Below, piece after piece: positions 42,588 through 53,619 of a stretch of 64,000 nucleotides of DNA. Made by a program: the position numbers and the translations under genes. Within the stretch, counting starts at the first letter, position 1, and each line of letters opens with the position of its first letter. Source of the stretch: Dipteris shenzhenensis (Eukaryota; Polypodiophyta; Polypodiopsida; Gleicheniales); the NCBI GenBank assembly GCA_047967505.1, contig CM106539.1. One strand, given 5' to 3'. A model generated the notes under the pieces. It was not told the DNA's origin. It worked only from the letters and a program-made list of their open reading frames with translations, and made no database searches.

Positions 42588-43225
42588 GAGATAGATAGTG
42601 AAGCCCCCTCTTAAGTCCAAACTTGTACAATATTGCCAGATCGATGAACTTCCGGGCTCCAATGACAATGGACATATAACATCTCACAAGGATCAATCAA
42701 CTGTGTCTGGATCCCTGGCAATCTGCTGACCCATCCGGATCTCCAGCAACATGAGACAATAGCTACAACAGAACACTAGGAGACCCCCTCTGGATCTACC
42801 AGGTCATAACGTCCAAACAAAAGACATACCGGTAACATACAGCCACCTGAGTCAGCGGGAACAACTCCTCGTGGCTCGAGGTCCTGCCTGAAATCATGCC
42901 TCGATAAATGACTCCCTTCCCCTTGCACCTGATTGGCAGGTCCCGCTGCCAGAAACAAGCAAGCAATCCTCCATCTCGATCCAGAAAGCCTGCTGGCAGC
43001 GCCTACCTCGTGCTACTAGAAGGCTGGAGTATACGTCGTCACAGCAGTAACACTATTGGCTAACTGGTTATTGGGCCCCTCAACCTTCTTTTGGGGACAC
43101 TGCCGCCAGTAATGACCTTCTTGGTCACGTACAGGATGCCTTGAGTGCTTCTCGTTCCTCAGCTGTCAACTACTTTCTACCTTTTTGCTCAGCTGCTAAA
43201 GCATCAGGCTCATTCTAATAGAGCA
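42588..43225 (-). pseudogene. Second internal region of the gag-only element, truncated
   Basis: Parallels 39650-40260 up to the zinc-knuckle end of gag (GACACTGCCGCCAGTAATGACC), then stops near 43225. No primer site or further LTR follows, so the second unit of the array is cut. Confidence 0.7.
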
Positions 43226-43773
43226 TCCATAGAATGATAAACCTACATCTATTGGGACTGCATTGTCAATGTACAAACAAAGCACAAACTTTCAAATTAC
43301 TCAAATATGCATGCTATGACTTCAGAAGTAGGAACGTCCAGATAAGTTCAAGAGTCTATACTTTTGTACTCGGGTGAATATATCAAGAATGCAGTTACAT
43401 GAACGACACAAATTGGATTCAAAACTAACGTTTATATGACTTGCTTGACACAAAAGGGAGCTGCAAACTTCAAAGACAAAGAATGGTGTTACTGAAATAC
43501 TCTTGATGGAAGAAAATTTTCTTACAAGAGAGCTTTACAGGTTTCTCTGTGATCCTGTTTTAGGCAGCAGGTCGAGATACAAGACAAACCAGATCTCATA
43601 GCCTTATCAAAAATAGCTAGCAACCCAGATTTTTTCACCAAGATACTCGACTACTTGAGCATTGCCCAATGCCATCTGAAGGTATTTCATTTGTTACAGA
43701 GAATTCTGAGAAGAATCTAAATACTACTCCAAAAAGATCAAAACAAATGGTAGGGATAATTTTCAGAAAATGT
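43226..43773. other. Probably native intron sequence next to the exon
   Basis: AT-rich, without coding signal or repeats recognised elsewhere in the window. Confidence 0.4.
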
Positions 43774-43775
43774 AC

Positions 43776-44006
43776 ATGACCACTCTTCTGAAAGGCCTCG
43801 AGTCTCAGGGGTGAAGATGAAAGTATTCCAGCCTCTTTCCACCGAAGTAGTCATGACTTCCTTGCTTCTGGTCCACAACCATATTGTCTTGTTTGCTTCA
43901 GCTGCTGCAACCCGTCCCATGATTGAATTACAGTGCAAGGCAGTCACGAGGCGGCAATTTAAACATTCAGCAAATGCAAGAGGAAGAAGCTGAGATGAAA
44001 GTGAAC
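43776..44006 (-). CDS. Type II 3-dehydroquinate synthase-like protein, N-terminal exon
   Basis: Minus-strand reading from 44006 gives SLSSQLLPLAFAECLNC, HCNSIMGRVAAAEANKTIW, LWTRSKEVMTTSVERGWNTF and ETRGLSEEWS. The block IWLWT..KEVMT.(A/S)VE.GWNTF is the N-terminal signature I know from the plant homologues of archaeal-type dehydroquinate synthase. The preceding 40 or so residues look like the end of a plastid transit peptide. A good acceptor (TTGTCTTTCTCCAG, AG at 44008-44007) and the lack of an in-frame ATG further upstream indicate an earlier exon, not found here. The donor GTACAT at 43775 leaves phase 1 and joins the exon at 152. Translation could instead begin at the internal ATG of MGRVAAAEA. 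Confidence 0.75.
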
Positions 44007-44249
44007 CTGGAGAAAGACAAACCACCAAGGTGAATTATATATAAAACATAAATAATTATCTCGAAATTCTCTCTCTCTGAAAAGAGCTCTCAAATACACA
44101 TATATACATTGAGCACTTTCAAAAGAGTCAAGACAGTGGTGACAGCCTGTACTAGAGCGTTTCGCACAATACACTGTCATTTCACCCATTTCAGCAAAAC
44201 ATTTCGCCTAAAAATGTCTCTAAGCATTTTGCCTAGGCAAAATGCATTT
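44007..44249. other. Unassigned, presumably intron upstream of the exon
   Basis: Contains short near-palindromes (CATTTTGCCTAGGCAAAATG at 44226-44245) directly before the copia gag homology. No gene seen. Confidence 0.4.
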
Positions 44250-45120
44250 TTTGGTGACACTAGATGGTACCAATTACCCATTATGGAAGATGAAGGTCAA
44301 GAGCCATTTAGTGTGGAGGGAGCCTTGGGAGATCACGCGGAGAGAAAGTTGATGCCTCAACCCACCGTGACTTCTCCAACCACAGCAACGATGGCTACAC
44401 CAATGGATCCAGTGTTAGTGAGAGCATGGAAAATCCATGATGCACAGACTTTGGTTATCATTGTCGGCACCATGGCAGATGCGGTGCTTCCTCACCTACA
44501 GATGGCAAATTCTTCCTTAGAGGTGTAGACCCTTGTGAGGGATACGTATGAGCTCAACAACGGAGCAAGGATTTTGGACCTCAAGACGGAGCTCTACAGC
44601 ACGAGCATGGATGAGGGGGATTCAGTACAGGATCACATCACCAAGATGAAGGTGGTACAAGATCAGCTAGCAGCAGTTGGTCGAAGGGCAAGCTCGACCA
44701 GGATGGCAAGCCTATTGTTGGGCATGCTCCCCCGAAGCTATAGTAGTTTTGTGACTAATAATGATTGTAGGGCAAAGGGGACGGCACCAGTGATGTTCAA
44801 GGATTTGATTCCATTGTTGCTGCCAACAAGAGCTCGAGAAAAGAAATATGATGGAATAGATGATAAAGCCCTTACAGCTCAGGACATGAGCAAAGGCAAG
44901 GGTAAGGTAAGCTTGGAAAAGGCAAGCCCAAGAAGGAAAAATCTGATGACAGAGCGGACTCTTCACATGAAGAAAACAAGAAGAAGAGGAAGAAAGAAAA
45001 GAAATGCTCCTATTGTGTGAGCTAGGGCATTTTGCGAAGGACTACAGAAAGAAGAAAGAAGAATGGGGCCAGCTCGAAGTCAAAGCAATCAAGAGCCAAT
45101 GTGGTGGTCACAGAGGAACT
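44250..45120 (+). pseudogene. Copia-type gag remnant (copia-4)
   Basis: Reading includes LDGTNYPLWKMKVKSHLVW, HDAQTLVIIVGTM, RDTYELNNGARILDLK, LLLGMLPRSYSSF and a zinc knuckle CSYC…GHFAKDY with Tyr for the last Cys. Frameshift near 44320, stops at 44526 and in the knuckle. The family is distinct from the gag at 40170-40896. Confidence 0.8.
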
Positions 45121-46080
45121 TGTCTTGGTGGCATCTCCCGGTGTTGCTAAGGTAGAGTATGCAGACCCCTGTGTTACGGTCAAGATGTCTGACATTGAGA
45201 GATGGTCAGAAGAGGAGTCAAAAACTTTTGTGAAGGTGATGGACAGTGATGAGTGCCTAGAGCCATCTAGGTGCTTGGCGACACAGAGGGGGATTCTTCG
45301 ACAGGACCTGGCGATGCATAGTCAGATGGATGTTGTGACTTAGAGGGGGTATCCCCCAGGACTACATATGGAGACTTATGGTCCAAGTAATCTGGATGTA
45401 TGTTTGGGATTTGAATTCCTAAGACCTTGCCATATGAAGGATGGGTCGAAACAGACCTTGATAGCTTGGTGCTCGGAAGACTTCAGGCTGTTCACCCATC
45501 ATGAGGGGGACAGTTGGAGGATGCTGGTACCTGGAGTGCTTGAGTTTGAAGGCGGGTAACATGACTGAAGGAGGCGGTGCCATCAGGTGCTACCAAAGAG
45601 AGACCTGTGTACCAGAATGGTATGCTTGTGCAGAACCAAACCTGGCGAAGCAAGAGCCACTAGATGAAAAGCTAGGAAGCGACATCAACACCGTAATGAT
45701 CCAAAGGGCTACGACACGGGAGCTACTGGAGCACCTTCATCGACGGAATGGCATTGGGCCAAGATATGCCGGTGAGAGGGGGTGTTGGGAAAGTAATGGT
45801 CACCTCCCCATCTGTGAGCCCCCAAATGAGGAGTGCATCGAGGGGGTGGACCAAGGTAGGATGGGGCTTCCACATGGATAGTGTCACGAGGGCATGAGTT
45901 TGATGCTCACATCTGGCCTCGACCCCGGTAATCAAATGGCGAGGTCACAGGATGTGGGTGTGCAAGTTTCTCCTAGGCAATTGTGCCTTGGGGGCAGCTG
46001 AAAGGTTTAGGGCCAAACAAGGGGTCCAAAAACCTTAGGCTTCCAGTCCGTCATTGGTTTGCCTTTAAAGGGGCCCCACT
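45121..46080 (+). other. copia-4 internal region without recognisable pol
   Basis: Several short open readings (to 45881) but no protease, integrase, RT or RNase H motif. Either a large deletion or another gag-only element. Confidence 0.5.
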
Positions 46081-46090
46081 AGGAGGGGGG
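46081..46090 (+). other. Polypurine tract of copia-4
   Basis: AGGAGGGGGG directly before TGTTAGAAAATACCC. Confidence 0.8.
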
Positions 46091-47250
46091 TGTTAGAAAA
46101 TACCCAACAAAGGGTACACGCAATGGAAGACTTATAGTAATGCCCAGGAGCTCACAAAGTGTGCGGTGTGGGTGCATACAATAGGTGTGCAGACTCATCA
46201 ATAGACAATGAACCAACCAGATAGAGAAACCACCAAAATATATATTTCCGTCCAAAACTATGGACACAATACAAGAGAGACGGATCCAGAGTCCCACCAA
46301 TGGTGTGGTCCTCTGATCTTACCACAAGGTCCTTCTCCTATCAGCTGGCTATCTCTAGACTCGAGCCCGTCCTTTGACCTCAGCTCCTTGCTGCCCTCGA
46401 AGACAGCCAAGGTCTCAGCCTCACACTGAGCTAAGTCTGCAGCAACACTAGTACTCCTTCAGCTTCTGGATGTAGGCCCGAAGGGTTGTGCTCTGCTGCT
46501 CCTTTCTGCTCTGCTGGAAGCTGTACTGCTGGATGCTGAAATGAGGCAAGAGCCTCTCCTTTTATAGGCCTAGGGCCTTTCTGAAAAAACCGACCAGTCT
46601 GCCCTGACTGGGCCGACTGGACAGACTAGGTTGGCTGGCCCAACCGACCTGGTTGGCTCAGCCCAACCAGCCCTATATAAGGGCCCTAGCCAGGCCCTTT
46701 TGGGCTGCTGCTAGGCTCCCCTTTTCTGCTGCTGGAGACCCTGCTGCAGGCTGTATACCTGCCCATAGACCCCCGCTATACTGCGCCTTGCTGCAGCCCT
46801 TTGCCGGCGCCTTGTCCTGGCCGTACCTCTTCCGTACACTGCCCTGCAGCAGCCCGTACAGATCCGTACAGCTTTGTACCCTGCTCCGTACACATGCTGA
46901 TGTCAGCGCGCCTTTCATAGGGTCCTGCTGCAGTCCACTGAGTGCCTCATGCCAGGCCTGATCCAAGACACTGTGTCCCCACCATCTTCCTGCACATGAG
47001 CTGCTCCTGATGCAACCTTTCATCCTTGGGATACCCCACCAACCATGAATGCTCCAGATCTGTCCAAGATCCACACATCCAGGTAATCTCTCTTTGGGCA
47101 CATCTTGCCCTAGGTCTCCCTCCCCCACGCTCTCCTCATTTGGGGGCTTACAGATGGAGAGGTGACCTTTCCAACAGGGGGGGCCTAGGGGCAAATGAAG
47201 CCCTTGGGGGCAACCCAAGGCATGGGCTGCCATGTGGCAAGCCCATGCAA
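46091..47250 (+). repeat. LTR of copia-4 with TATA box and GTAC cluster (right end uncertain)
   Basis: Starts TGTTAGAAAATACCC; TATATAAGGG at about 46673 is a plausible TATA box. It is similar in order and sequence to the inverted LTR whose start is at 51637 (shared AGAAAT/AGAAAA start, GGAAGACTT, GGTCCTCTGATCTTACCA-type block). Six GTAC words lie in 46823-46891. The right end is not defined; similarity fades after about 47250. Confidence 0.6.
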
Positions 47251-48250
47251 GCCCTCTTTGGAAAGGAAGGCTTGAGAAGGTCTCAGGAGGAGAAACGGCG
47301 ACGTGCGCACATAAGGCTGGAGGAGAGCAAAAGGAAGAAGGAAGATCGCGGGCACGGGAGCACTCAGGCGTGGAGAAACACCGTGGAGAAACACTGCACG
47401 GGGGGGCGTATGCTAATGGTCGTGCGAAAGATGCCTACTAAGGGTAGCCTTGCATCGGGCGACGTACATGGGCTAAGGGCTGGAAAGAGCCGTACAAGCT
47501 TTGTACGGGCTGCAAATGGGCTTTGTACGGGCTGATGCAGGGGATCATGTACGGAGGGCATGGTTGCTAGTTATGGACTGCTTATGCACTGTTGCAAAGA
47601 TCCTGTACGGATGCTGAGGACTACGTACGGTCAGCTCATTAACTGCGTACAGTCTGCTCATTAGTTATGGTACGGTCTAGCTATGGGCTGTGTACGGCTA
47701 TTGAACAGATTGCGTGCAGGCTGGGACTGATTTGATGTACAGAAGAGGCAAGGGCTGCATACTCACGTCGGTTGATTACAAAGGTGCTCACGTGGGTGCG
47801 TTGGGAGCTGGTCTAGTCACAAGTAGTTGACTGTGGGTGCGCTGGGAGCTGGTCTAGTCACAAGTAGTTGACTATGGGTCTCTCTCAAGAGCAAGAGCGC
47901 ACGCAAGGTACCTTGGCCTGTTTGTGGGCTGCAGTTGGAATGGGCTGTACGACAGCCTCTCATTCTGCCTATGAGTATGGGCTGTTGCCAAAGTGGCTGA
48001 GTGGGAGTGCCTTTCAGCTTGACAGGCAGATATCGAGTCCATGAAGGTGTGCGAATAGCTCATGAATGAGCTTGGTTGAGCTGTTGGGTGGGTGTCTTCA
48101 TTGTACGCATTCCTTCTAGTGATTGCCCGTGAGCATTGGGCTGAGTTTTTGAAGAGACTTGCTTGGCAGGACAGGATACACTGAATGCTTTCAGAGGTTG
48201 TGCGAGCTTCTGATCTCTGGGGGCAGTTCAATGATGCTTTCACCCATTGT
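47251..48250. other. Unassigned, GTAC-rich, with a 41-bp tandem duplication
   Basis: Eleven GTAC words between 47464 and 47740. Two 41-bp units at 47792-47832 and 47833-47873 (GTGGGTGCG.TGGGAGCTGG…). A minus-strand open reading (47872-48243) has no motif I know. Confidence 0.5.
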
Positions 48251-48850
48251 TTTGGTATTCCATTGAGTCAGTGGACACTTTTGATTGTTTGGGGAGCATG
48301 TGGCCTTGTTTGGGCTGCTAGAAGGCGCTCTCAAGTTAAATGCAGGTGTTTGCACTAAGTATGGATGCCTATGGTCACATGGTTGTGATAGTAGAGCCCC
48401 ACAGGGCTAATGTGTTGTGATATTGATGCCTCGGAGTTAGAGAAGAGCATGGAATGCGTGTGAGTTGGTACTCACTGTGTAATCTCTTTGTGGCACTCTT
48501 CAATTAATAAAGAAATACCGAAAGGGGCGCCAAGGCTTTGGGGCCAGTCTGTGTCTTTGTGTTTGAGCAGGAGCGCTCTAGCTCCCCCTTTCTGTCTGTG
48601 GAGTGTTTGCTGAGTATTTTATTGTGAAGGCTTTTGTTTGGTTAGTGTTCTACCACCATCTTGCAACGGGACCATGAAACCGGGCTCAAGGCTAACAAGA
48701 GGGTGGTAGAACACTAACCAAACAAAAGCCTTCACAATAAAATACTCTAGCTCCCCCTTTCTGTCTGTGGAGTGTTTGCTGAGTATTTTATTGTGAAGGC
48801 TTTTGTTTGGTTAGTGTTCTACCACCCTCTTGTTAGCCTTGAGGCTGGTT
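48251..48850. repeat. Direct repeat R, left copy, enlarged by an inverted segment
   Basis: Matches 50370-50800 at roughly 95% apart from about 165 extra bases. Within it 48613-48657 and 48702-48746 are perfect 45-bp inverted copies, and a further direct copy ends near 48826. On the minus strand TGGTAGAACACT after AGAGGG would fit an LTR start with polypurine tract. Confidence 0.75.
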
Positions 48851-48854
48851 ATTC

Positions 48855-50366
48855 TTTCCACATGCATCTGCTTGGACGTGAAAAGCTTTTCGAAGATCTG
48901 GTAGGATCAATACTGGATATGTGGTAAGCTTTTCTTTTAGCATCTCAAATGCTGCAATTTGTTTTTCAGCCCACACGAAGGATGCTCCCTTCTTCTGCAT
49001 AGCATAGAGTGGTGAAGCAATTTCAGCAAAATGGCATATAAATTGCATGTAGTACGAGCATAAGCCCAAAAAGCTTCGTACTTCATGCAATTTCTTAAGC
49101 TGTGGCCAACTGCAAATTGCTTCAATCTTCGTGGGATCCATGTGCACCCCATCCTTTGAAATAACGTGCCCCAGAAAGTGAATCTCAGGCATAAAGAATT
49201 CACTTTTTTTTGCATTTACAATCAGCCTATGCTTGCTGAGTTCTGCAAACACGATTGCCAGATGCTTCCTGTGCTCTGCCTCATCTTTTGAGTACACAAT
49301 CATGTCATCAAAGAAAGTGCCCACAAAAGCCCTATGCTCACGGAAGATTCTATCCATCATCCCATTAAAAGTGGTAGGAGCATTCGTAAGCCCAAATGGC
49401 ATCACTAAGAACTCATACAACCCAAAGTTGGTCCAAAAAGCTGTCTTGGACACATCCTTTGGACGAATGCGTATCTGATGATACCCACTCTTGAGATCTA
49501 TGCGACTGAAAATGGCTGACCCTTCCAATCTATCTAAGATATCATAAATCCTTGGAATTGGAAATCTGTTTTTTATGGTTATCTTGTTGAGTGCACGATA
49601 ATCAATGCACATTCTCTAAGAACCATCACTCTTTTGTACCAACAAAACTGGTGAACAGTAAGGGGAAGAACTGGGCTGAATCAGCCCCTTTTCCAAAAGG
49701 TCCTTCACCTAGCTCATGATTTCTTCTTGCTGAGCTGCACTCACCCTGTAAGGTGCCCTGTTTGGTGGACTACTGCCTAGCACTATATCAATGGCATGAT
49801 CCTCAGGCCTCTCAGGTGGAAGTTCACTTGGCAACGAGTCAGAAAAACATTCTCTAAACTGATTTAGGAAACCAGTATGCTCTTTATCAAGCTTAGAGAA
49901 TACAAATTGTGGATCATCAGACCTAGTATCCTTTGCAAAAACTAAGTACACAGAAATATGATGTTTCATTACTGAGCATATAGCTGAAGCAAATACAAGA
50001 GGGACTGACTCTCCCTTTAGTTTGACATCCAAAACATGCTTCTTCCCTCTATGTTCCAGGGAGATCTTCCGATTATATGTGTCCACCAAAGCATGTACCC
50101 TGTGACACCAAGGCATTCCCAACAAGACATCACAGCCCTCAAGAGGCATTATATAAAATTCCTCGCTGTACCACAAAGCTCTGTATATGCAATCGGAGCT
50201 TTCCAATGATAGGGGTAACCGGAGTGCTAAAGCCAGGACAAGCCAATCCTGCTTCACTCATAGGTTCCATCTCCTCTGCACGGATTCCAACTTTGCCTAC
50301 CAATTCGGGAGAAATAAAGTTTGCACGAGCACCTGGGTCAAAGAAGATTAATGACATCTGATCCCT
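48855..50366 (-). pseudogene. Ty3/gypsy pol fragment: protease to start of RNase H (gypsy-4)
   Basis: Read leftwards: protease-like FFDPGARANFISPELV near 50340 (DPG for the usual DSG), LLGMPWC near 50110, PPERPEDHAIDIVLGS, then reverse transcriptase [20 protein letters not shown] (49612), FFDDMIVYSK near 49320, LGHVISKDGVHMDP and RSFLGLCSYY. It ends HVQADACG (RNase H start) near 48860. One frame break near 49615-49710. Integrase and gag are absent. It sits between the two R repeats, so it is a decayed minus-strand gypsy element if R is its LTR. Confidence 0.85.
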
Positions 50367-50369
50367 GAC

Positions 50370-50800
50370 TTTGGTATTCCATTGAGTCAATGGACACTTT
50401 TGATTGTTTGGGGAGCGTGTGGCCTTGTTTGGGCCGCTAGAAGGCGCTCTCAAGTTAAACGCAGGTGTTTGCACTAAGTATGGATGCCTATGGTCACATG
50501 GTTGTGATAGCAGAGCCCCGCAGGGCTGATGTGTTGTGATATTGATGCCTCGGAGTTAGAGAAGAGCATTGAATGCGTGTGAGTTGGTACTCACTGTGAA
50601 ATCTCTTTGTGGCAATCTTCAATGAGTAAAGAAATACCGAAAGGGGCGCCAAGGCTTTGGGGCCAGTCTGTGTCTTTGTGTTTGAGCAAGAGCGCTCTAG
50701 CTCCCCCTTTCTGTCTGTGGAGTGTTTGCTGAGCATTTTATTGTGAAGGCTTTTGTTTGGTTAGTGTTCTACCACCCTGTTGTTAGCCTTGAGGCTAGTT
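50370..50800. repeat. Direct repeat R, right copy
   Basis: From TTTGGTATTCCATTGAGTCA to TTGTTAGCCTTGAGGCT; partner of 48251-48850 without the inverted segment. Its left end runs in frame into the gypsy-4 protease reading. Confidence 0.75.
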
Positions 50801-50809
50801 TCAGACAGC

Positions 50810-51637
50810 ATTAGCTGTCATGCGCGCAGCATTCACACATGGAAAAGCAGAAAAAGGGGGCTGCCATGTGGGCTTTACCTAAAGGTTTGGGACTTGCATA
50901 GAGGGCAGCAATGGTACGGAACAGCCATGTGGCTGCCAGCGGTTGGCAGGAGCAGATCTGTGCAGGAAAACAGGCCGTAACAGCCGTGATGGCGTCAGCA
51001 CACGTACAGACCTGTACGGAAGGCTGTTCGGAGGTGTTTGCAGGTAATCTGGAGGCTGGAAGAGGCCTGACACAAGGCAGAACAGAGGGAGAAGGTAGTA
51101 CAGGGTTTGGGTCAGCCAGATGGGCCTCAAACAGGCCAGAAAACAGGTTCGGTTAGGACTGGGAGCCAGTGGCAGCCTGCACATGGCCAGGCTGGGCCAG
51201 CCAGCCCTTAAAAAGTGTGCCCCCACCAGGGCGATGTGGACAGACTACTGGGGCAGCCAGGGTTTGGTTATTTCGCCCCTACCAGGTCGGCCAGTAGGAG
51301 GGGCATTCAGCCCCATATAAAGAGGCCGTTTGGGCCTCACTTGGAATCCACCAGTGCAGCACTTTAGGGAGGGCTGTCTTCCAGAGCAGTAAGGGACAGG
51401 GATCATGGACAGGGAGTCTACAGAAGGCCAGAGAGGACCATGCGGGCTCAGGGATCTAGGAGTGTCAAGGAGATAGTAGAAGAGCTTTTGGTAAGATCAA
51501 AGGACCAACTATGGATCTCTCTTTTGTATTGTATCCGGCTTTGGACAGAAATATACTTTTTGGAGCACTGTCTAATTCCTGGGATGCTCTAAAGTCTTCC
51601 GCTGCGGGATACCCTCTATAGGGATTCATTTCTAGCA
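50810..51637 (-). repeat. Inverted LTR related to the copia-4 LTR
   Basis: Minus-strand start TGCTAGAAATGAATCC at 51637, with the same succession of blocks as the LTR from 46091. CTTTATATGGGG near 51310 replaces the TATA region, and four GTAC words lie in 50914-51101. No polypurine tract or primer site is seen beside it, so it may be a solo or truncated LTR. Confidence 0.55.
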
Positions 51638-53426
51638 TAATGCAAATGGCACTAATCCGCACCTGGTAAATCCCACTATAAGATGTAAGTGTGAACTATT
51701 GCCACATGGCAATGTGAGTGAGTGCATAAAAATGTAAGACCCGTACATTAACTAACTGATGTGGATACTCCATCATGACTCACATCTCTCACAATTCCCG
51801 CACTTATTAACAACATATACTCCACTATATGACTTCTTATCATCACTTTGATACCCTACCTTGTATCTGCTCTATGGCATACTCATCTAAGGCAACCCAC
51901 TTGAGCCTTAGTGCACAAGCAAGTAGAAACAATTAATTTCCTCCGAGCCTGGCTGCTTATAAGAAAAACGAGAAGTATGCACGTCCTCAATTGGTAAATG
52001 ACAAGTGCTATGCAAGTGCAAATACTATGAGCAACCCGAAGCCATGAGTGCATTCTGGCAATCACTTTAGGCAAGCCAGGACCCTCATAAACTGTGCAGC
52101 CCACAGAGATAAAACATAACATATACACAATTGCACCCTCTTAGCATATCCTCAAACCTCGAGGCAATGGTATCAGCCTCGAATCTTGTAGTACCTAGGG
52201 CATCTCATCAGTACATACTCCTTTGTCTCCACAAAGAGGAATGATGTCTGTAGAAGGCCAATTTCAGTGGCATGTGGTTGTGGTGAGGATACACATATCT
52301 TCTGAATGTATACTTGCCATAGGTCGTCTCTGATGAACTAATGATCTCTTACTGTGTTGTCAGGCATAAGAAGGGGGCGCATAGGAAGTACTGGCACAAG
52401 GGAATATGATCAATGAACATCCCACGCGAAAAAAACATTTGCGACCCACGCGTATTAATAGTGCTCACCTAGCCTTGGTTCTGTGTGGCCATACTGACTA
52501 GCTCAGCCAACGTAATGAGGCATGGACTAGTATTTGATGGGGAACATGGACCCTTGCTTGTAACATAGAAAGAGGGGTCAGGGCAAGGCATACGTAATCA
52601 GCGCTCATCCTCTTCTGTGGTAATACACCATATGTTGTAAATAGGCAATGCACCTGGCTGATCTTCTGTATCTATCAATCCAGACAGTCCTCAAGTTCCC
52701 AAGCTCATTGTAGCTGGATCTATTGTGGTTTTGTCATAAGGCAGTAGCTGTTTTCCTCCACATGTATATGGTGTCTTCTGTTGAAATAGTCAGTACATCA
52801 CTCTACTTTTGGCATATGATAAGCATTACCAAATTCAGGCACATGTTGGCGATATTTAGGCAGGTAGCTATATGGAATGAAAAACTGTCATTATTTTAAA
52901 TTCAAAGACTTTTTTCCTTTTTCTTTTAAAGGGCAAGAAAATGCTCTAGCCCCTTCCAAATTTTTGCTATCTGACGCAAAAACTTGGAAGACGTGCTGCT
53001 GTTTCGACTTGCTTCTGATAAAGGTTTGCTTGCTCTGTGGTTTTCCCTCAATGTGAATGACTTCTCATACACAAGGCCTGGGAGATCTGTCTCTTTTCAG
53101 CTGGTAGAGGTGCTGCAATCAGGAACTGGTTGTTTGAGCACTATGACTTTGAGGTATCTTTCTCGCAAGCTCAGATGCTTTTTTAAAGCAGATCAGAGTT
53201 TACCCCCAGGACATCTCTCTACGCTCCTTTTGCTTCCTCCAGCCAACAGCATAGTACATGAAATGAAATATTCCAAGCATTGCAATTTGTCATAGCTAAG
53301 GGAAAAGCTTGAACTGGGATGGCAAATCACTTTATGAAGCATTCCAATATATGTTGCATTAATCTTCAAGAAGTCAAACACTAGTTTGGAAGAAATGATA
53401 AGCTCTCTTCCAAAGTGCAGTCGGTT
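51638..53426. other. Unassigned; possible LTR-element or host sequence
   Basis: No protein motif. ATGGTATCAGCC near 52168 resembles a primer site with two bases missing but has no LTR evidence. An open reading of 103 codons at 52984-53295 (plus) is not recognised. Confidence 0.35.
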
Positions 53427-53619
53427 TATTACGAGAATTGGAATTATCCCATTAATTTAATCCTTCAGTATTTAGTTTAGTGAGATCTAGCATTTTTAGC
53501 GCGCAGCTGATGCATGTGTGCTCGTTGTTCCGTAGTGATGCATGTGTGCTCCTACATGGCTGGATATACGGCTGTAGCTGTATGACTGTATAGCATGGAA
53601 TTGCTGGGCAGGCACAGAG

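Larger units (their letters stand above)
153..43775 (-). other. 43.6-kb transposon-filled intron of the dehydroquinate synthase-like gene
   Basis: Donor GT at 43775-43774 (T|GTACAT on the minus strand) follows a phase-1 exon end. Acceptor AG is at 154-153. Both exons lie on the minus strand in the right order, and the joined codon is Ser in frame. No other exon is needed between them, because the protein alignment I recall has no gap. Everything listed between these coordinates is therefore probably intronic. The inference depends on the two exons belonging to one gene, not two fragments of a family; transcripts would decide. Confidence 0.7.

Noticed and set aside
43738-43773. Extension of the dehydroquinate synthase-like exon past the donor (CTFSENYPYHLF)
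   Set aside because: The family continues differently after EEWSS, and the exon at 152 supplies the expected residues in phase; the extension is intron.
52167-52180. ATGGTATCAGCC as a primer-binding site
   Set aside because: Lacks two bases of the usual match, and no LTR end or partner LTR could be found.
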